A DNA stretch of 64,000 nt. It comes from Staphylococcus agnetis (GTDB taxonomy: Bacteria > Bacillota > Bacilli > Staphylococcales > Staphylococcaceae). The stretch spans positions 1 to 64,000 of the forward strand of contig NZ_PPQF01000042.1 of the NCBI RefSeq assembly GCF_002901865.1, written 5' to 3'. Below are positions 1 to 7,552 of this stretch, one piece after another; within the stretch, counting starts at the first letter, position 1; every line of letters begins with the position of its first letter. The notes beneath the pieces were generated by a model. It made no database searches and was not told the origin of the DNA. It worked only from the letters and a program-made list of their open reading frames with translations. Position numbers and translations under genes: made by a program.

Positions 1-221
1 TCAAAATTAAAATCATCTTGTATTTATACGTAGTTCATAACCCCTTAACAATGGTGTCTATTTATTCAATAACATTCATTATAACGGCTATAGTATGATT
101 TGTACTCGGCCTACAGTTGTAGAAAATTAAAACGCAACCATAGCAACCTATAACATCATCGTTTCATTCTAATTACTGTAAAGATAGACGTCACTTTGGG
201 ATTCATTTGTTAAATTATAAA

Positions 222-263
222 TAAAAAGGTAAAGAAATGGTATGCGCGACCTTCCTTTACCTT
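222..263 (-). terminator. Rho-independent terminator after pxpC
   Basis: On the minus strand a hairpin with 9-bp arms (226-234 and 255-263, AAGGTAAAG/CTTTACCTT) is followed by a short U-tract (plus-strand A run at 223-227). It lies just downstream of the pxpC stop codon and closes the pab-pxp operon. The remaining bases 1-221 are AT-rich and I see no gene in them. Confidence 0.75.
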
Positions 264-286
264 TCCTCTTATTCACACTATAGTAT

Positions 287-1291
287 TTATTTTAACATTT
301 CACTTTGCATACGATATTCAATACCATGGAACAACTGTTTAATCCATTTGTGATATTTAACGAGGTTTTGTTCAGCTTGAAGAACATCTATGAATTGGAA
401 CTTAATTTTAGAGCCCTGTCTTTTTTGGGCGATTTTCGTGAGATGGTACGTTGCAATAGTACCTATTTGAGGGTAACTTCCTAAAGTGTAATGATCATTT
501 AACAATACGATAGGTGACCCATCTTTTTTTACTTGAATCGTGCCACGTTTTACAGAACGATGTGGTGGAAACCCCTTATAATACGCTTTAATGGGTGCAC
601 CTTCTAAAACAATGCCCATACGATTCGCTTTACTTGTCACACGATATTCACCGCGGGTAAATTGCGTTAAAATCTTGTCATCAAAGTCCTCAGTCCCTTT
701 ATTAGGAATAACATGCACGACATCTGAAAGGTAATTAAATGAGAGTGCATACCCATCAACTCCCCAATCCGTATGTCTTGTTACTTCAAGGTTTTCAAAT
801 AATTTATGATGACGCTCATTATAATCACGCTTCATTTGAATTTCGTCACCGTCTTTTAACGTATGGCCATGGAAGCCACCCATTTGAGAAATGATGTCCG
901 TTGAAGTGGAGCCTAGCCATTGATCTACTTCATAGCCACCTGCGACAGCCATATAGACACGCGCACCACGTTTGATATGATCAAAAGACAACACATCGCC
1001 TTTATTCATTAAATATAACGTATTAATTTTGACGCGCATATCTTGTGTTTGCGCAATAGCTTGTGCGCCTGATAGCGCGATTAATGTAGGTTCTGTAAAA
1101 CGAATACGTGCCATTTGATTCGTCATTTCAAGTGTCGCTTCATTTTTATCATTCCCCACTAGTCGGTTCGCGATTTCATGTGCGAGCACATCTAACGCAC
1201 CACTTCGAATGACACCTAAATGTTCATATCCCACACGTCCAAAATCTTGAAAGCTTGAAAATAAGCCGCCTTCTTCTATGATGATTGTCAT
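287..1291 (-). CDS. pxpC: 5-oxoprolinase subunit PxpC (KipA / biotin-dependent carboxyltransferase-like)
   Basis: 334-aa cytosolic protein of the KipA/AHS2 family. In bacteria PxpA, PxpB and PxpC together hydrolyse 5-oxoproline to glutamate at the cost of ATP; older annotations call this family urea amidolyase-like or KipI antagonist. The start IIIEEGGLFSSFQDFGR and the internal GALDVLAHEIANRLVGN stretch are typical of the family, and the length is normal. The start overlaps the pxpB stop in an ATGA arrangement, indicating translational coupling. PxpA (LamB/YcsF family) is not in this window, so a complete enzyme needs a partner encoded elsewhere. Family assignment is firm; the metabolic role is inferred from family knowledge. 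Confidence 0.9.
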   Translation of the reverse strand: MTIIIEEGGLFSSFQDFGRVGYEHLGVIRSGALDVLAHEIANRLVGNDKNEATLEMTNQMARIRFTEPTLIALSGAQAIAQTQDMRVKINTLYLMNKGDVLSFDHIKRGARVYMAVAGGYEVDQWLGSTSTDIISQMGGFHGHTLKDGDEIQMKRDYNERHHKLFENLEVTRHTDWGVDGYALSFNYLSDVVHVIPNKGTEDFDDKILTQFTRGEYRVTSKANRMGIVLEGAPIKAYYKGFPPHRSVKRGTIQVKKDGSPIVLLNDHYTLGSYPQIGTIATYHLTKIAQKRQGSKIKFQFIDVLQAEQNLVKYHKWIKQLFHGIEYRMQSEMLK

Positions 1292-1971
1292 CGTGCCCCA
1301 CCTCTTTCTTCGGCATCATAAAATTTAACGTGATCACCAATTGACATGAGTACCATATCCTCGCGATGAACATCAAAGAGTTTTAAAGGTGTATAGCCTA
1401 TCACGAGCCAATCTTCATAAGTATCCGTCGTAGTAATACCACATTTTTTATTCTCTAATATGACAGAACCAGCCGGTATATATTGTTTTTCTTTAGCTGT
1501 ATGATTAACAGCAAGTGCTTCTGGTAATCCTGATAAATATGGAAAACCTGGCGAAAAGCCCATCATAGATACGAAATATTCGGGCGCAGTATGCTGTTGA
1601 ATATACGTTTCACGTGTAATACCAAGCTCTTCTAAAATCGAGTCAAAATCCGGACCATACTCTCCTCCATAATAGATGGGCACTCTAATACAATGACGCT
1701 TTTCATCCCAAGTTTTATGACTTAAGTCAATCTTTTCTATTAAAGATTTCATATGTAAAAATGGCGAAGTTACATTTAAATGTTTCATCATTTGTCTTGC
1801 GTCATATGAGATAAGCATGTCTGTTTCAGTTGGAACGATTTCCGTAATAAATGGATAGTTTTGTTCCAATAAATATTGGCGTAACACTAATAAACGCTCT
1901 GTCGCTTCGGGTGTCAGTGCACCTTTTAATGAAACGACAATCGCTTGATCGCCTTGGCTATAAACCTTCAT
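1288..1971 (-). CDS. pxpB: 5-oxoprolinase subunit PxpB (KipI-like)
   Basis: 227-aa AHS1/KipI family protein, the partner of PxpC in 5-oxoproline hydrolysis; in Bacillus the homologue KipI inhibits the KinA kinase. The central FVSMMGFSPGFPYLSGLP segment is the family hallmark. I place the start at the ATG at 1971, which has GGAGTG six bases upstream, rather than three codons earlier. It follows the small membrane ORF and is coupled to pxpC by a four-base overlap. It appears to be the fifth gene of a minus-strand operon that begins with pabA. Confidence 0.9.
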   Translation of the reverse strand: MKVYSQGDQAIVVSLKGALTPEATERLLVLRQYLLEQNYPFITEIVPTETDMLISYDARQMMKHLNVTSPFLHMKSLIEKIDLSHKTWDEKRHCIRVPIYYGGEYGPDFDSILEELGITRETYIQQHTAPEYFVSMMGFSPGFPYLSGLPEALAVNHTAKEKQYIPAGSVILENKKCGITTTDTYEDWLVIGYTPLKLFDVHREDMVLMSIGDHVKFYDAEERGGAR

Positions 1972-1988
1972 GATATTCACTCCAGTAA

Positions 1989-2192
1989 TTATTTATAGAA
2001 TAACTTTAAAATAAACATGAGCCATTTCAAAATCGCTTTTACAAAATGGTATATTAAAACACCTTGCATACAGAGCACTAATATAAGCCACAGATACGCA
2101 AGCCATTCTAATTGTCGATTTAATAATTGATGATTCATCCATTGCCCTAACCACAACAAACTGATAATACATAATAGATATAAAAGTATCAC
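1989..2192 (-). CDS. small hydrophobic membrane protein in pab-pxp operon
   Basis: 67-aa protein I do not recognise. It is almost entirely hydrophobic and Trp/Leu-rich, with two likely transmembrane helices separated by a short polar stretch (around QLLNRQLEW). The GTG at 2192 is chosen as start because AAGGTG lies six bases upstream; the same frame is open to 2201. It sits 12 bases downstream of pabC and 17 bases upstream of pxpB on the same strand, so it is probably co-transcribed. Nothing indicates function. Confidence 0.55.
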   Translation of the reverse strand: MILLYLLCIISLLWLGQWMNHQLLNRQLEWLAYLWLILVLCMQGVLIYHFVKAILKWLMFILKLFYK

Positions 2193-2204
2193 ACAGCTCA
2201 CCTT

Positions 2205-2813
2205 CTAAATGTCACTCAGTTGTACAGGTACCCAACCTCTCAAACTGTTTATCATCCATAGTTTACCACCTTGATGTAGAAATTGCTTTAATGAATGGAT
2301 ATCCAATAATTTTGTTGTTATTTGACCTTCATCAAGTAATGATTGGCGCATACATCCACGAAGAAAATCATTTTCATAAGGTGGCGTGTAATAAAGCCCT
2401 TCATATTCAACGACGACATTACCAATATCAAATTCTAAAATTTTTTCATTGTCATTATAAAGTAAAATTAATTGTGTCTCATGTGTATGTTTTAAATAGT
2501 CGCGTTCTGTCGTTTTATATATTCTTTGCCACATTGGTGTCGAATGCGCCACTTTTTTTAAGCGCGCTGACATCACAGTGGTGTCGGGTAAAGGGGCATA
2601 CGCTTCATGAATCCTCCCCTTATCATCGACGATTATTTTAACGCGATATGTGCCGACTTGAAACTTTTCTTGAAAGCGGTATATACATTTGGACCATGCC
2701 GCTTCATTAAATTCAAAGTTCAAATCAGTACATGCTTGCTTAATACGATTTCGGTGGTACGCTTCTCGCAAAATATGACCTTGTTCTAAACGCATCGTTT
2801 CAAATAGCTCCAT
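2205..2813 (-). CDS. pabC: aminodeoxychorismate lyase-like protein PabC (class IV aminotransferase)
   Basis: 202-aa PLP-fold class IV protein expected to convert 4-amino-4-deoxychorismate to 4-aminobenzoate and pyruvate, the last pABA step for folate. It starts with MELFETMRLEQG and HRNRI, matching the N-terminal pattern of aminodeoxychorismate lyases. At 202 residues it is shorter than the 250-280 aa usual outside staphylococci, but from memory the staphylococcal version has about this length, so I do not call it truncated. It begins four bases after pabB ends. Context with pabA and pabB makes the assignment likely. Confidence 0.82.
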   Translation of the reverse strand: MELFETMRLEQGHILREAYHRNRIKQACTDLNFEFNEAAWSKCIYRFQEKFQVGTYRVKIIVDDKGRIHEAYAPLPDTTVMSARLKKVAHSTPMWQRIYKTTERDYLKHTHETQLILLYNDNEKILEFDIGNVVVEYEGLYYTPPYENDFLRGCMRQSLLDEGQITTKLLDIHSLKQFLHQGGKLWMINSLRGWVPVQLSDI

Positions 2814-2816
2814 CGC

Positions 2817-3950
2817 TTATCCCTCTAATATTTTAGTTTTATCCTTAAACTCTGCATATTCCATATCAACATCGGAATCAATTGTTATTCCTGCACCCAC
2901 CCCATAGATGGCTTTCTGATTAACATACTGTACCGTACGTATTGGAACGTTAAAAACAGCACGTCCATCAGGCAAGCAAAGGCCTAGTGCCCCACAGTAA
3001 ATATGTCTAGGTGCATCTTCTAATTCATCTATGATACGCATCGTATTCACTTTAGGGGCACCTGTAATTGAGCCACATGGAAACAACGCACGTAGCATAT
3101 CATTTAACGTAACTGTCTCGTCTACATCTCCCGTCACCATTGATGTCATTTGAAAAACGGTAGGGTAGCGTTCCACATCAAACAACCTTGGCACACGAAT
3201 TGTACCCGGCGTCGCAATACGTGTAATATCATTTCGTAATAAATCTACAATCATAACATTCTCAGCACGGTCTTTTGGCGAGGTCTGTAATGTGGTTTCA
3301 TTATGTAAATCATCATGTTGCGTCGCTCCTCGTGGCATTGTTCCTTTCATAGGTTTACTAACAATTGTTCGTGTTGCGTCTTGAAAAGGTCCAACTTGGA
3401 AAAATAATTCTGGTGAAATAGAAGCAATTTTTAACGCTTCAGTATCTATCATAGCCGTATAGTGCCCATTCATTTTAGATGTCAGTTTCGCATATAATGA
3501 TTGAATCGTCATGGATTGAGATGCTTCTAATCGCGTCGTATAATTCACTTGATACGTTTCACCTTCTATGATTTCTTGATGAATACGTTTAATTTGATTT
3601 TGAATATGCGTTTTTGTTTCTGTAAAGGTGAAATTCATTGCGTTTGGAACATCTCTCGTCACGTCAGACTTACCATGTACTGGGTTGGTATAGACATAAC
3701 AAGCGGCATAAATCCCATCTTCTGGCTTTTTCACTTTAAAATTGTTGTTATAGTAACTTGCGGCTTCGTAGGGTAAATAAATCACAACATAATATCCCGC
3801 TTTTTGATATGTTTCAGCTTCGCTAATGACATTTCCAACTTCTGAGAGGTCCCTAGCGATAGAATGATAAAAACAGTTGTCAAATATGTACTGTAATTGT
3901 TCCGTCTCATATGGGTTAGCGTAATATTGAAAATTAAATGTGGCAACCAT
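2817..3950 (-). CDS. pabB: aminodeoxychorismate synthase component I (PabB)
   Basis: 377-aa chorismate-binding enzyme that, with the glutaminase PabA, aminates chorismate to 4-amino-4-deoxychorismate. The C-terminal two thirds carry the family motifs: QVNYTTRLEA, SPELFF, SKPMKGTMPRG, DLLRNDI and the FPCGSITGAPK active-site region. The N-terminal domain is short, consistent with compact PabB forms. Its start overlaps the end of pabA by 17 bases, and an AAGGTAGG site precedes the ATG. The PIKGT-type motif with Lys favours PabB over TrpE, as does the pabC neighbour. Confidence 0.92.
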   Translation of the reverse strand: MVATFNFQYYANPYETEQLQYIFDNCFYHSIARDLSEVGNVISEAETYQKAGYYVVIYLPYEAASYYNNNFKVKKPEDGIYAACYVYTNPVHGKSDVTRDVPNAMNFTFTETKTHIQNQIKRIHQEIIEGETYQVNYTTRLEASQSMTIQSLYAKLTSKMNGHYTAMIDTEALKIASISPELFFQVGPFQDATRTIVSKPMKGTMPRGATQHDDLHNETTLQTSPKDRAENVMIVDLLRNDITRIATPGTIRVPRLFDVERYPTVFQMTSMVTGDVDETVTLNDMLRALFPCGSITGAPKVNTMRIIDELEDAPRHIYCGALGLCLPDGRAVFNVPIRTVQYVNQKAIYGVGAGITIDSDVDMEYAEFKDKTKILEG

Positions 3951-4527
3951 GTTTTAAACCTACCTTACTAAAGAAGTTGTTCATTTGAGTGCAGCCATAT
4001 TCTGACAAAATAGATTCGGGATGATATTGCACCCCATAAATAGGTAAATGATCATGTTTAATACCTAACACAATGCCGTCGTCATTTTTCGCTGTTATCG
4101 TTAAAGGATTATGCAATGTTGCGATATCTACCATTAAAGAGTGGTAACGCATCACCTTAAACGGAGAAGGCAGCCCTTCATATAAATCACTTTGATTGTG
4201 ATACATCGTTGTTGTATGTCCATGGATAGGCCAAGGAGCTTTAATGATGTGACACCCGTAAAATGCTGCAATCAGTTGAAATCCTAGGCATACCCCGAGT
4301 ATGGGACATTGTTGTTCAAAATGCTTTAAAACATCAAACAATATTGGATAATCTTTCGGAGTGCCAGGTCCAGGGGAAATCACAATGGCTTCAGGTTGCA
4401 TGCGTTGAAGTGTATCGATGTTTACATCATGAATATCAATAACTTCAACATGGCATGATGTCGCTTGATATATTAAATCAACAACATTATATGTAAACGA
4501 ATCTTTATTATCTATCATTACTATCAT
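3934..4527 (-). CDS. pabA: aminodeoxychorismate synthase glutaminase (PabA)
   Basis: 197-aa class I glutamine amidotransferase supplying ammonia to PabB. The oxyanion strand SPGPGTP, the nucleophile motif GVCLGFQ and the catalytic His-Glu in YHPES are all visible. The start is taken as the ATG at 4527, nine bases after a GAGG; an upstream in-frame ATG at 4542 has no ribosome binding site. First gene of the operon, served by the promoter at 4560-4588. It could act as an amphibolic TrpG/PabA, but here it is linked to pabB. Confidence 0.92.
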   Translation of the reverse strand: MIVMIDNKDSFTYNVVDLIYQATSCHVEVIDIHDVNIDTLQRMQPEAIVISPGPGTPKDYPILFDVLKHFEQQCPILGVCLGFQLIAAFYGCHIIKAPWPIHGHTTTMYHNQSDLYEGLPSPFKVMRYHSLMVDIATLHNPLTITAKNDDGIVLGIKHDHLPIYGVQYHPESILSEYGCTQMNNFFSKVGLKHGCHI

Positions 4528-4559
4528 GTTAATTCGCCTCATTTTTCTATAATAAATCT

Positions 4560-4588
4560 ATTATCACAGATGTGAGAGTGATTGACAA
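4560..4588 (-). promoter_or_regulatory. sigma-A promoter of the pab-pxp operon
   Basis: Minus strand: -35 TTGTCA (4588-4583), 17-base spacer, -10 GATAAT (4565-4560), about 35 bases upstream of the pabA start. It is divergent from, and adjacent to, the queC leader promoter. Confidence 0.6.
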
Positions 4589-4609
4589 AGGGGTTATCAA
4601 ATTTTCATC

Positions 4610-4638
4610 TTGCTTTCTCTTAATAAATGTATTAAAGT
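4610..4638 (+). promoter_or_regulatory. promoter of the preQ1 riboswitch leader
   Basis: -35 TTGCTT (4610-4615), 17-base spacer and -10 TAAAGT (4633-4638). The predicted start near 4645 lies just before the riboswitch aptamer. The -10 is weak, so confidence is moderate. Confidence 0.5.
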
Positions 4639-4651
4639 ATGGAACGTAACT

Positions 4652-4694
4652 AAAAGACAGAGGTTCCTAGCAATTAACCCTCTATAAAAAACTA
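4652..4694 (+). ncRNA. preQ1-I riboswitch aptamer
   Basis: Stem AGAGG (4659-4663) pairs with CCTCT (4679-4683). The loop contains CTAG, and an A-rich tail (4684-4694, ATAAAAAACTA) forms the pseudoknot. This is almost base-for-base the preQ1-I consensus known from the Bacillus queC leader. It precedes queCDE, whose products make preQ1 precursors, so ligand binding should reduce expression through the terminator at 4744-4781. Bases 4652-4660 are also exactly complementary to the 5-prime arm of that terminator, suggesting an antiterminator. Confidence 0.93.
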
Positions 4695-4743
4695 GACACC
4701 TTTTCGTGATGTGAAATGATATCATCACATGATTTGGTCTAGT

Positions 4744-4781
4744 CCTGTCTGTCTTTTCAAATAAGAAGACAGGCTTTTTTT
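4744..4781 (+). terminator. riboswitch-controlled terminator upstream of queC
   Basis: Arm CCTGTCT-G-TCTT (4744-4755) pairs with AAGAAGACAGG (4763-4773), with a single bulge and loop TTCAAAT, followed by a run of seven T. It lies about 50 bases after the preQ1-I aptamer and is its expression platform. A separate long hairpin (4691-4742, outer arms CTAGAC/GTCTAG) sits between aptamer and terminator. Confidence 0.85.
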
Positions 4782-4792
4782 ATGGACGAAGA

Positions 4793-4828
4793 GAGAAGGC
4801 AACTTGGATTGAAGTCCACACCCTTCTC
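4793..4828 (+). repeat. hairpin element in the queC leader, related to the one at 25082
   Basis: Outer arms GAGAAGG (4793-4799) and CCTTCTC (4822-4828) enclose a small inner stem TGGA/TCCA. It lies between the riboswitch terminator and queC and is not followed by a T-run. Its sequence resembles the perfect inverted repeat at 25082-25109; both carry CTTGGATT then a TCCA arm then CCCTTCT. From here to 4983 there is no gene; a GCTTC/GGAGC pairing near 4967-4979 may mask the queC ribosome binding site. Confidence 0.5.
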
Positions 4829-4983
4829 ATATACTACAATGAGTTTAAACATGATACAACGTCTCCCCCTTTAATATACGTTTAAAATTCGCTGCGTATA
4901 ATAAGATAGAAAACCACTTCGATGCTAAACTCAATTGTGTTGATAACATTTATAGGAGCTTCTCTAAAAAGGAGCGGTTTTTT

Positions 4984-5652
4984 ATGTCTGACGTGCTTCA
5001 AAATGAAAAAGCACTTGTCGTTTTTAGTGGAGGTCAAGATAGTACCACTTGCCTCTTTTATGCGACAGCACATTTTAAAGAAGTTGAACTTGTCACTTTT
5101 GAATACGGACAACGCCATGCCCAAGAAATTGAAGTCGCAAAAAAGATTGCGGCTGAACAAGGATTGAAACATCACGTTCTAGATATGTCACTTTTAAGTC
5201 AACTTTCACCTAATGCATTAACTTCTCACGATATGACGATAGATACAACGGATGGTGTGCCTAACACTTTTGTTCCAGCACGTAACCTACTTTTCTTATC
5301 TTTTGCAGGTGCACTTGCCTATCAAATTAATGCAAAGCATATCATCACTGGTGTATGTGAAACTGACTTTTCTGGCTATCCAGATTGTAGAGATGCATTT
5401 ATAAAATCTATGAATGTGACGATGAATCTCGCTATGGATAAAGACTTTGTCATACACACCCCACTCATGTGGTTAAATAAAAAAGAAACTTGGGCTTTAA
5501 GCGATGAACTTGGCGCATTGGATTATATTCGAACACAAACTTTAACATGCTATAACGGTGTGATTGCTGATGGATGTGGTGAATGTCCTGCATGTCTATT
5601 AAGACAAAAAGGCTTAGAAGCCTATTTAAACGAGAAAGGAGTGCAATCATAA
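4984..5652 (+). CDS. queC: 7-cyano-7-deazaguanine synthase QueC
   Basis: 222-aa enzyme that converts 7-carboxy-7-deazaguanine to preQ0 using ATP and ammonia. The PP-loop [10 protein letters not shown] is at residues 15-24, and four zinc-binding cysteines are at 189, 198, 201 and 204 (CX8CX2CX2C). Length is normal. The start is the ATG at 4984 after AAAGGAG. First gene of queCDE; its stop codon overlaps the queD start by one base. Regulated by the preQ1-I riboswitch about 300 bases upstream. Confidence 0.96.
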   Translation: MSDVLQNEKALVVFSGGQDSTTCLFYATAHFKEVELVTFEYGQRHAQEIEVAKKIAAEQGLKHHVLDMSLLSQLSPNALTSHDMTIDTTDGVPNTFVPARNLLFLSFAGALAYQINAKHIITGVCETDFSGYPDCRDAFIKSMNVTMNLAMDKDFVIHTPLMWLNKKETWALSDELGALDYIRTQTLTCYNGVIADGCGECPACLLRQKGLEAYLNEKGVQS

Positions 5653-6083
5653 TGCTACATCAAATGTATCCCCAAGTCTCTCACAATTATATTTATGAAC
5701 TGAATAAAGATTTTAACTTTTCAGCAGCACATGCCATTTGTGATAAACGTGCTGGAAAATGCGAGCGTGTCCATGGTCATACGTATTTTGTGAATTTAAC
5801 TATTGCTGGTGATGTACTCGATGATTTAGGATTTCTCGTTAATTTCAGCACGTTAAAACAATTGGTACACGATCAATTCGATCATCATTTATTAAATGAT
5901 TTACCACTTTTTAAAGGGAAGTCGCCTTCTACTGAAATTGTTGCCGAAACGATTTACGGTATTGTCTCATCACATTTAGCAACCCTTCCACATCAACCGC
6001 AATGTGTACAAGTATTTTTAAGAGAAACGCCTTCGAGTTATGTCGTTTACCGACCAAAGAAGAAGGAGACACCACATGGTTAA
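5652..6083 (+). CDS. queD: 6-carboxytetrahydropterin synthase QueD
   Basis: 143-aa PTPS-family enzyme converting 7,8-dihydroneopterin triphosphate to 6-carboxy-5,6,7,8-tetrahydropterin in queuosine precursor synthesis. Zinc ligands H27, H41 and H43 (FSAAH and HGH) and the catalytic C37 four residues before HGH are present. The ATG at 5652 overlaps the queC stop (TAATG), with AAAGGAG ten bases upstream. It overlaps queE by eight bases, so the three genes are translationally coupled. Confidence 0.95.
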   Translation: MLHQMYPQVSHNYIYELNKDFNFSAAHAICDKRAGKCERVHGHTYFVNLTIAGDVLDDLGFLVNFSTLKQLVHDQFDHHLLNDLPLFKGKSPSTEIVAETIYGIVSSHLATLPHQPQCVQVFLRETPSSYVVYRPKKKETPHG

Positions 6084-6789
6084 AATACCTGTATTAGAAA
6101 TATTTGGCCCTACGATTCAAGGTGAAGGCCGCGTCATTGGACGAAAAACGATGTTTGTACGAACGGCTGGATGTGATTTCAGATGTAGTTGGTGTGATTC
6201 TAAATTCACATGGGACGGTAGTGCAAAAGATGAAATTCGGATGATGACACCCGAAGCGATTTTACATGAACTTAAAGCCATTGGCGGTAATCAATTTAAT
6301 CATGTGACAATATCTGGTGGTAATCCCGCCTTAATTAAAGGCATTCAAGCACTCGTCGATTTATTTCAATCTCAAGACATTCAAACGGCACTGGAAACGC
6401 AAGGAAGTAAATATCAACCTTGGATGCGTCAAATTAATGATTTAACAGTATCACCAAAACCACCAAGTTCAGGTATGAAACAAAATTTAGATATTTTAGA
6501 TTCAGTCATTGACCAATGTATACCTGAAACGATGAACTTAAAAGTTGTTATTTTTAATGATGACGATTACCATTTCGCTCAGACAATACATCACCGTTAT
6601 CCTCACCTGCCATTTTATTTACAAGTTGGTAATCCTTATTTAGAAACTGACGTAGACCATCATACGGATAAATTACTTGCTCGATATAAAACTTTAATTG
6701 ATCGTGTCATGACAGACCCGTCAATGAACAATGTATTCGTATTACCTCAACTACATACGTTACTATGGAGCAATAAAAAAGGCGTATAA
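6076..6789 (+). CDS. queE: 7-carboxy-7-deazaguanine synthase QueE
   Basis: 237-aa radical-SAM enzyme that rearranges 6-carboxytetrahydropterin to 7-carboxy-7-deazaguanine. The cluster motif CX3CX2C is at C33, C37 and C40 (CDFRCSWC), preceded by the QGEG motif typical of QueE. TISGGNPAL corresponds to the GGE-like SAM-binding region, here GGN. The start is the ATG at 6076 with AAGGAG upstream, inside the queD end. It completes the pathway to preQ0; no queF is in the window. Confidence 0.95.
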   Translation: MVKIPVLEIFGPTIQGEGRVIGRKTMFVRTAGCDFRCSWCDSKFTWDGSAKDEIRMMTPEAILHELKAIGGNQFNHVTISGGNPALIKGIQALVDLFQSQDIQTALETQGSKYQPWMRQINDLTVSPKPPSSGMKQNLDILDSVIDQCIPETMNLKVVIFNDDDYHFAQTIHHRYPHLPFYLQVGNPYLETDVDHHTDKLLARYKTLIDRVMTDPSMNNVFVLPQLHTLLWSNKKGV

Positions 6790-6848
6790 ATTATAAGAAA
6801 TTAAATAAATAAAAAAGGACCATTTCACATGCTATCTCAACATCTTAT

Positions 6849-6857
6849 TGTTATAAT
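6849..6857 (+). promoter_or_regulatory. extended -10 promoter for the membrane protein at 6889
   Basis: TGTTATAAT is an extended -10 (TGnTATAAT) about 32 bases before the start codon. I see no good -35. It lies inside the loop of a 13-bp inverted repeat (6812-6824 / 6888-6900) whose right arm covers the start codon. Confidence 0.45.
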
Positions 6858-6888
6858 GAAAAGATGAACTAAAAGATAGGAGAATACA

Positions 6889-7476
6889 ATGGTCCTTTTT
6901 GTTATATTGAATATTGTAGTCGTCGGCATTATTTTAATGTTCGATTTATATAAAAACCAATTTCAGTCATTTAGATTTAGTAGCGCATTGTTAGCGATTG
7001 CAATCAATAGTTTTTTAAATCAAATACTATTAGGGAAAGTTACCTTTATCTCCTTAGCTGCAATGTTCATGTATATTGCTTGGACCATCATTCATTTTTA
7101 TGTTGATCGTCAAGAGACACCGTTTAAAGTGTATAAACAAAAATTTCTGTTGGCGATTTTTACAATTATGGTAAGCATGACATTATTAATTACCTACCAA
7201 ACTGGTGATGAATCGTACTATATGTCCGTGCCATTTGCAGCACCGACCATTTTTATATTCGGGGGCATTTTGTTTTTTTCGAGTTCTTTTCATTCACCTT
7301 ACTTTCAAAACTTTTATAAAAGAATTAAAGTTAAAAATCCTCTATGGATTGGTACTTTTTTTATGATACTCGGACTTACCGTCCTATCCTTATTGACACC
7401 GCAATGGTATGTCATTTTAACCATCCATTTTTGCTTTTTTGTCCTTATCACTTTAGAAAAATTATACAAAATTTAA
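6889..7476 (+). CDS. uncharacterised multi-pass membrane protein
   Basis: 195-aa hydrophobic protein with about six predicted transmembrane helices and short polar loops; a charged loop around DRQETPFKVYKQK separates helices. I do not recognise a functional family beyond conserved staphylococcal membrane protein. A TAGGAG site is seven bases upstream of the ATG. Its start codon lies in the right arm of a long-range inverted repeat, so translation of read-through mRNA from queE could be blocked while mRNA from its own promoter is free. Confidence 0.7.
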   Translation: MVLFVILNIVVVGIILMFDLYKNQFQSFRFSSALLAIAINSFLNQILLGKVTFISLAAMFMYIAWTIIHFYVDRQETPFKVYKQKFLLAIFTIMVSMTLLITYQTGDESYYMSVPFAAPTIFIFGGILFFSSSFHSPYFQNFYKRIKVKNPLWIGTFFMILGLTVLSLLTPQWYVILTIHFCFFVLITLEKLYKI

Positions 7477-7552
7477 AAATTGATGATTAGATTTTGTTTA
7501 AACGTGGTATATGTATCAAGACAATAGCTTAGGCATAAAGGAGGTTTTTTAA

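Noticed and set aside
2291-2641. 116-codon plus-strand frame inside pabC
   Set aside because: Antisense to a real gene in a compact operon; no ribosome binding site.
2205-2813. PabC as a truncated pseudogene because it has only 202 residues
   Set aside because: Reading frame, ribosome site and operon spacing are intact, and staphylococcal PabC proteins, as I recall, have this length.
4897-4902. TATAAT as a second queC promoter
   Set aside because: No acceptable -35 at 16-18 bases and no extended -10; kept only as a possibility within the leader finding.
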